Below the pieces are notes generated by a model. The model saw only the letters and a program-made list of their open reading frames with translations, was not told the origin of the DNA and searched no databases. A stretch of 64,000 nt of DNA, taken from assembly GCA_030562195.1 (NCBI GenBank), contig JAUJPP010000005.1, positions 32,599,106 to 32,663,105 of the forward strand, written 5' to 3'. A program made the position numbers and the translations under genes. Shown here piece after piece: positions 58,650 to 64,000 of the stretch; the first letter of the stretch is position 1, and the number at the start of each line of letters is the position of its first letter. This DNA comes from Nipponacmea schrenckii (taxonomy: Eukaryota; Mollusca; Gastropoda; Lottiidae).

Positions 58650-61640
58650 TAGCATATATGTTTATATATAAAAGGATAAACTATGACTTGACTGACAATG
58701 TCAACGGTGTTCTGTAGTAAGAACGGTGGCAGGATTCCTATCAATTCTAAAGGGTCGCGTGGAAGGTGTAATAAAGCGGGCTGTTAACTGTGTGCAATAT
58801 CTGTATTTATCTTATATTGCAGTATTATTTGTCAAATTATTTGTCTGTTGTAATTCTTAGTGAAAGGAGAGATCTAGTGTTTGCTGCTTACATTGTGTGC
58901 AAAATAGACATTTTTTGCTTGAATTTATGAAAATCATATACTCAAATCTAAGAAACGTCGGTGGTTCACATACGACATCATTTATTTTTAATTATAATTA
59001 AAAAACCTTAATTTTGAATTTAAAACTTTATTTTTCACCCCTCCAAATCATGTAGTTGTAAATTAAAAATTAGGTGATGTGTCAAGTAGTTTTTAATTAA
59101 AAACATTATTTTTCACCGACGTAAAAATAATTTTCAACAAAGTGATAATCACAGGTTTTACCTCAAAAATTGAGGAAGTGAAAATTAAAGGTTTGAAATA
59201 AAAACTACAGGAATTATCACTGAAAATTTATGTCACGGTTATGTTTGGTTACTTTTCTTGCAAACTTTGGTAATGGATTTTGAAAATAACTGATGCTTTG
59301 CTGCTATCTGATTATAAGTAACTACGAATGGGATTATTTGGTCGTTTTATATTTGAGACAGATGCATTTTCAGAAAATCTTAGGATGAAGTAGTTGTCAA
59401 TAGGTCTATCTTTGTGCGATATCGTAATGGTTGCCATTTAAACGAATTCGCAACACATTCTTTGTTTTGCCAAAAATAATTTAATTATGATCAAGTAGAT
59501 ACATAGCTGTAAATAGCATATTTAAAAAAATTATTTTCAGGTTTAATATATATTTAGGTAATATTTTATGTTTGTGATAATGAAATTTTGCATACTGCCC
59601 CTTTGGTAAACACTGATTTAAATTGTAAACCTGTGTTATTAATTTTTGTATTAACTATGTCTATTTGTGTGTGTTGTCAATGAAATCTTATAATATTGCT
59701 GTCAAAAGTAAACTAATTCTTGACACTTCTTTTAGGATTAAGCTCCATTTTAGTCGCTTTAATAGCTAATATATCTTTATGATACCTTTATATACCACCT
59801 GAACCGCGATATCTGATTCTTATGAAGCAAGATTTTTCCTTTGTTGGCAAACTGGTAGATAGATACAAATAGACAAAATGATAATAGAGTTCAAAGTGGG
59901 GGCCAAAGCCGGGCCAGCCTCATTTCTGGCAAAGACTGAATGTGTACAATTATTATATATTTATTATTTTTTAATGTGGGAATTTTGTATATTTATAATA
60001 AGATATTATACTGTATAAATAAACTTGAGTGTTTTATTGAAATAGATAAAGGCCTATAACTTTGCCCTTAATACAAAAGAAATTTAACCTGTTATATGTT
60101 AATTTCTTTTTCTGGAATAAATTATAAAACAATAGGATGATCTTCAATGCACTTACACAATCTGTATCAGTAATTTTGTGTATTTTAATAGGCACTTTCG
60201 TTATGCCAGTCATTGCGCAAAATGAAAAATTGGAATATCAAAAACATTTTATGCGATATTTAAATGCACAAGTGGCTCCATGCTTGTAATGTCATTGTCT
60301 AGAGTTCGATTACAAGAATCATCCGGTTGACAAAAACTAACTTAAGAAATAGAATATGATCGTTTATTTTCACTCACTGCGTACGCCGATAAAGGTATGA
60401 TTGACGGTTGCGAGGGGCATTCAAGAGTAACTATTCAAAGCTATTGTAAATCTTCATTGCTATATGACTTTCTCTAATCGGCCTATTTGACCTAGGTAAT
60501 CTCACATAAACCCGGATTACTCACGGCAGATTATTGGATTAGTGTTACAGGGCCCGCCATTGGCAAGTTATTGACCTAGTTATTAGATCATCAATTTTGC
60601 TTGTGTTGGAAACAGTCCATTCAAATTGTTTTTGAAACAACTTGTGTATTTCTTACTCGGATAAAGTGGAAATAGTTTTTTTAAATTAAAAATACAGTAA
60701 CGTCTCAGAGGTTTCGCCTGGTGGATGTGTTTTCCTGGATGATAGAAGAAATAAAGAGGAATCTGAGTCTGATCTACAACACATTGTTATATAGTCGGAT
60801 ATTTAGATACCAACAAGTTGGCGTTTAAAACCGAATTTTCACAAAACTTTGAATAAAAATAATTATATAAAAGTACTCGTGATTTAAAGATTGGTCTTTA
60901 AACGAAATAGACAAAAAACTTACATTAGAAAATATGTTTTATATCCAATTAAATAAAACCTTTGAATTCACTTATTAAGGTATTTTGCAATTATCTGTGT
61001 GTTTGAGCGATTGTTATACATGTACGTGTATGAACAAGTAATACGACTGGGATATAAACGAGATAAGACCGATAAATAAATCGTAACTTATCGCTTTAGT
61101 AATAAAAAGATGTTTTTGAAAGATTTTTGTCAAGAGACTTATATCTGGGCATCTGTGATCAACAAAGTAGTAGTTGATTAAAAACAGCAATCAACTTATT
61201 TATAGTTATTAGAACAGTATTGTGATCAATAAAGCCACAGGATTACAATAAATGTCGTCAAATCCGAATGGATATATTGGATAGTTGCAATAGACAAAGT
61301 CATACTGGACATACTGGAACATTACCATAACAGTTAAGATAAACATATTGGATATATTGGTCCTAATTTTCGTGAGAAACTGAATTTAAAAACAACCTAT
61401 CGAGAGTCAAACGATTTGAAATAATAGTCCAAAGACTGAAAAAAAGTAACTGGATAGACTTAAAGATTAGTGAAATAAATAACTGGGAAATTATCGATTT
61501 CTCTCTCAATTTTCTTTGTGATACATTCCACATAGAAAGCTATTTTATCAGTTTAATTAAGTGTAGTTGGCTACGTTCGGTTGATATTAGATAAGGTTGG
61601 AACCTGGCATGTTGTCATGAAATGAGATAACTAAAATTGA
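58650..61640. other. 3' UTR and intergenic, no gene recognised
   Basis: AT-rich. An AATAAA near 60018 (tataaataaacttgag) could end the upstream transcript. No open frames of note, no repeats with clear structure. Confidence 0.5.
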
Positions 61641-61657
61641 TTTGATGAAATTAGGAA

Positions 61658-61665
61658 TATATAAG
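61658..61665 (+). promoter_or_regulatory. Candidate TATA box of the TPR gene
   Basis: tatataag at 61658-61665 lies 67 bp before the ATG at 61732, placing a start of transcription near 61690 and leaving a short 5' UTR. It is one of many AT-rich words here, so support is modest. Confidence 0.4.
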
Positions 61666-61731
61666 GTAAAGAGAAGAATTAAGTAAAATATTAAGTAAAT
61701 ATTGCACACAATTTACGATATTTTCATCACA

Positions 61732-64000
61732 ATGCCTTCCTTTAAAGAAGCTGATCAATGGAATTTCAATTCCATAGAAGATTTGAATCAAGAAGCTACG
61801 TCATATTTGCGATCTGCCATGATATTTGAACGACGGAAACGATGGCAAAAGGTTTGAGCTTACAGTAATTTTTTTTTATTTTTTTTTAAATATAACTTAT
61901 TTTATTTATTTATTAGTATTTTTTTTGATGAAAATGTATTATATTTGTGCCCCCCTGTATTAATAAACTTTCCAAATTTTGATATTTATAGAACCATATT
62001 TAAAGACGTTTCACTACGGTTGTTAATGACTATAGATACTACTACCATTCTTACATACAATCATACAATCAGTGACAATAAATGTCCAAAATATTTAATA
62101 GACATAAAATGTCTGGTGGTTCTGATCTGTGTGCTGTGGGAGTAATTTATGCCTGTTAATAGTCGGTCAGGAGACTAATACGACTTTAACGGTGTAATTG
62201 CCTCGATGATTAGCCTATAAAGGAGCAGACGTAAAACAATATTTCAATAATTCATTACCTTGATGATATTCTATAAACATTTTGCAGATATAGTTTGAAA
62301 TTAATAACTAATCTTATATAATGCAGATACAGTAATTATGATTAAATCACTAATCTTGTGTTTCAGGTTATCGAATGCTATGAAAAGTTACTCTGGTTGA
62401 TAGATTTAAGACATTTCCCAGAAAATTATGAAGCACCCCCTTCTTATGACATGCTGGTATGACATTTATTTATTTTACCAGCTTGCGTAAGATTCGAAAG
62501 CATGATTGTAAAATTCTTAAATGTTTTTGTCACAAGATGAAAGGCATATAGTTTTTAAAATTGTCTCTATTTGAAAATAAATAGATTGGGAATACAAAAC
62601 CCATCATCAAATTTTCGAGACTGGAAGTGAATCATATGATAAGCTATTTCATTAAATTCATCTTTTACTTTTACAGTTATATGAGCTGTATAACCACCTT
62701 GGCGTTGCCTACCAACATTTAGACAGACATAGAAAAGCAATCTCACAATATACCAAAGCTTTCGAGCTTGTTTCCATTCCTAAGGTACACACCTTAAGTT
62801 GTAATATTTTTCAAATGAATTTCTTAAATATATTTTTTAATATGATATTTATTAAGGAAAATATTCGGGATAACATTCCTTTATTTGAATGAATGTAAAT
62901 ATAGACATTTGGTTGGGACGTCTCAATAATAACCCACCATAATCGAAGATGGGACTGGTAAAGGCCTTTAAACGTTTTAATCCATTACATCAGTGATAGC
63001 CTAATAGCCTAAATTAGCACATATGCAAACCTTCTGTAAGGGAACCTACGTTATGTACTGAAAGAATGTTAGGGGTCATTTTGTTCTTCAGAATGGTTGT
63101 TTAGCTGGTTGTGTAACCAACAGTTGTTTAATGACTCCCATCATGACCAGAAGAGCTTTCGCTTTCATTAAAATAGGTAAGATTTCCTTTGAAAAGTCAT
63201 ATTCTTTTCAACTGAGTATACATACTCACCTGGAGGAACAGAGGTTTAACAATTCAAAATAAATGATCAGACTATTTTGAAAACATAAAATGACATCAAC
63301 GGGCTGTAAGAAATTTAGGTACGAGCACAAGAATTTTAGATTGTACGGATTGTATGTAAAAATGATTGAAATATTGTATTAGTATAGGATAACCTCAAAG
63401 TGTCAAGAGGCTTTGTAGAAACATCTGTTGGAGGGAAATACAATGTTCACATGTTTTATTTTTTGGTTATTGTAGGAAATCCAGTCAAAGCATTAAAAGA
63501 TGCTGAGAAAGCTGTAGTCTTAGATACTAAGAATCCTGATGTATATTGTATTCGAGCTTTAGTCAGAAATTCCAGAGAGGAAGGGTCTATGGTAAGCTAT
63601 CAACTTCAATTCTAAATCTGTCTACATGCCAAATTTTGTATTTATAGACACAGTTCATGGAATTTTTATATATATATAAAACTTTATGGAATCTTCTATA
63701 TATATTCAACTCTATGGAATCTTCTCTAAATATTCAACTCTATAGAATCTTCTCTATATATTCAACTCTATGGAATCTTATATAATAAATACAGTCTATG
63801 GAATGTAGTATTTATCTCTTATATCTCAACAATTTTTATTATAACTTTATGGAATCCTGTAGACGTAGCTAAGTCGTAAAGCATCTTGGTATGCCTGGTA
63901 AGTAGTGAAAGTAATGCCGAGGACTTTCTGCTTGCAGGCATTAGAAGACTTAGACACGGCGTTAAAAATCAAACCTAATCATGTTTGTGCTCTGATGATC
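61732..64000 (+). CDS. Tetratricopeptide-repeat protein (3' partial)
   Basis: Six exons in the window: 61732-61851, 62367-62456, 62677-62784, 63092-63176, 63476-63591, 63938-64000 (continuing). They join in frame to 194 residues. The N-terminus MPSFKEADQWNFNSIEDLNQ leads into helical repeats. TPR-like units are LYNHLGVAYQHLDRHRKAIS (about residues 74-95), GNPVKALKDAEKAVVLDTKN with PDVYCIRALV, and ALEDLDTALKIKPNHVCALM. A PPSYDML stretch (PPxY-type) lies in exon 2. Start chosen as the first in-frame ATG, after a TATA-like box and short leader. TPRs are protein-protein scaffolds; which TTC family member this is cannot be told from the part seen. Confidence 0.85.
62165..62260 (+). mobile_element. 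Very old SINE 3'-end remnant (tentative)
   Basis: attgcctcgatgattagcct, then aaaggagcagacgtaaaac and a taattcatt tail are reminiscent of the SINE 3' end (cccgtcttcattagcccata; gtgcagaagagtaggacgta). The match is weak. Confidence 0.3.
63655..63850. repeat. 29-bp tandem repeat in TPR-gene intron
   Basis: About six copies of attcaactctatggaatctt with ctctatat, gradually diverging at both ends, between exons 63476-63591 and 63938. Confidence 0.8.

Overview
Eukaryotic, AT-rich, intron-rich nuclear DNA. Gene content (an ITIH-type secreted protein, a small PAN plus fucolectin-like secreted protein, TBC1D22, a TPR gene) and repeat content (tRNA-derived SINEs, Helentron-like elements with internal tandem arrays, many MITEs) suggest a lophotrochozoan, most likely a mollusc such as a gastropod; this is inference from families, not proof. 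All five supported protein-coding genes are on the + strand, with GT/AG introns whose phases agree at every junction.

Layout: (1) 432-10930, the 3' eleven coding exons of an inter-alpha-trypsin-inhibitor heavy-chain-like gene (VIT, vWA, DPHF site, C-terminal domain), with a SINE, a 464-bp tandem duplication and a 1.8-kb foldback element in its introns. (2) 11309-16050, a three-exon secreted PAN/galactose-binding-like protein. (3) 16051-26516, a gene-poor block of repeats: minus-strand Helentron-like relics, two TTAA-flanked MITEs sharing one TTAA, a deleted non-LTR retrotransposon, and a TIR element containing a second MITE. (4) 26517-46806, a complete TBC1D22 Rab-GAP gene of 488 aa, with a duplicated 66-nt exon that looks mutually exclusive and keeps the arginine finger. 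Its introns are filled by nested mobile elements. (5) 46807-55937, no confident gene; MITEs, a 37-bp minisatellite carrying consensus splice donors, and a transposon-protein relic. (6) 55938-58525, a complete 194-aa single-pass membrane protein gene whose second intron is a 45-bp minisatellite apparently seeded from the gene's own splice donor. (7) 61732-64000, the 5' part of a TPR protein gene.

The most interesting signal is the mobile-element family around 28.5-41.8 kb. Its members have a 5' hairpin, a tandem array of 145-162-bp monomers (mostly 161), inverted repeats placed asymmetrically, and a 3' hairpin followed by CTATC. Nested copies show insertion between T residues with no target duplication, which fits Helentron-associated elements (HINEs). 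One TTAA MITE in a TBC1D22 intron has been hit by two such elements 34 bp apart. One of those was hit by a third, and the other by a 1,089-bp TIR transposon, giving a readable order of events.
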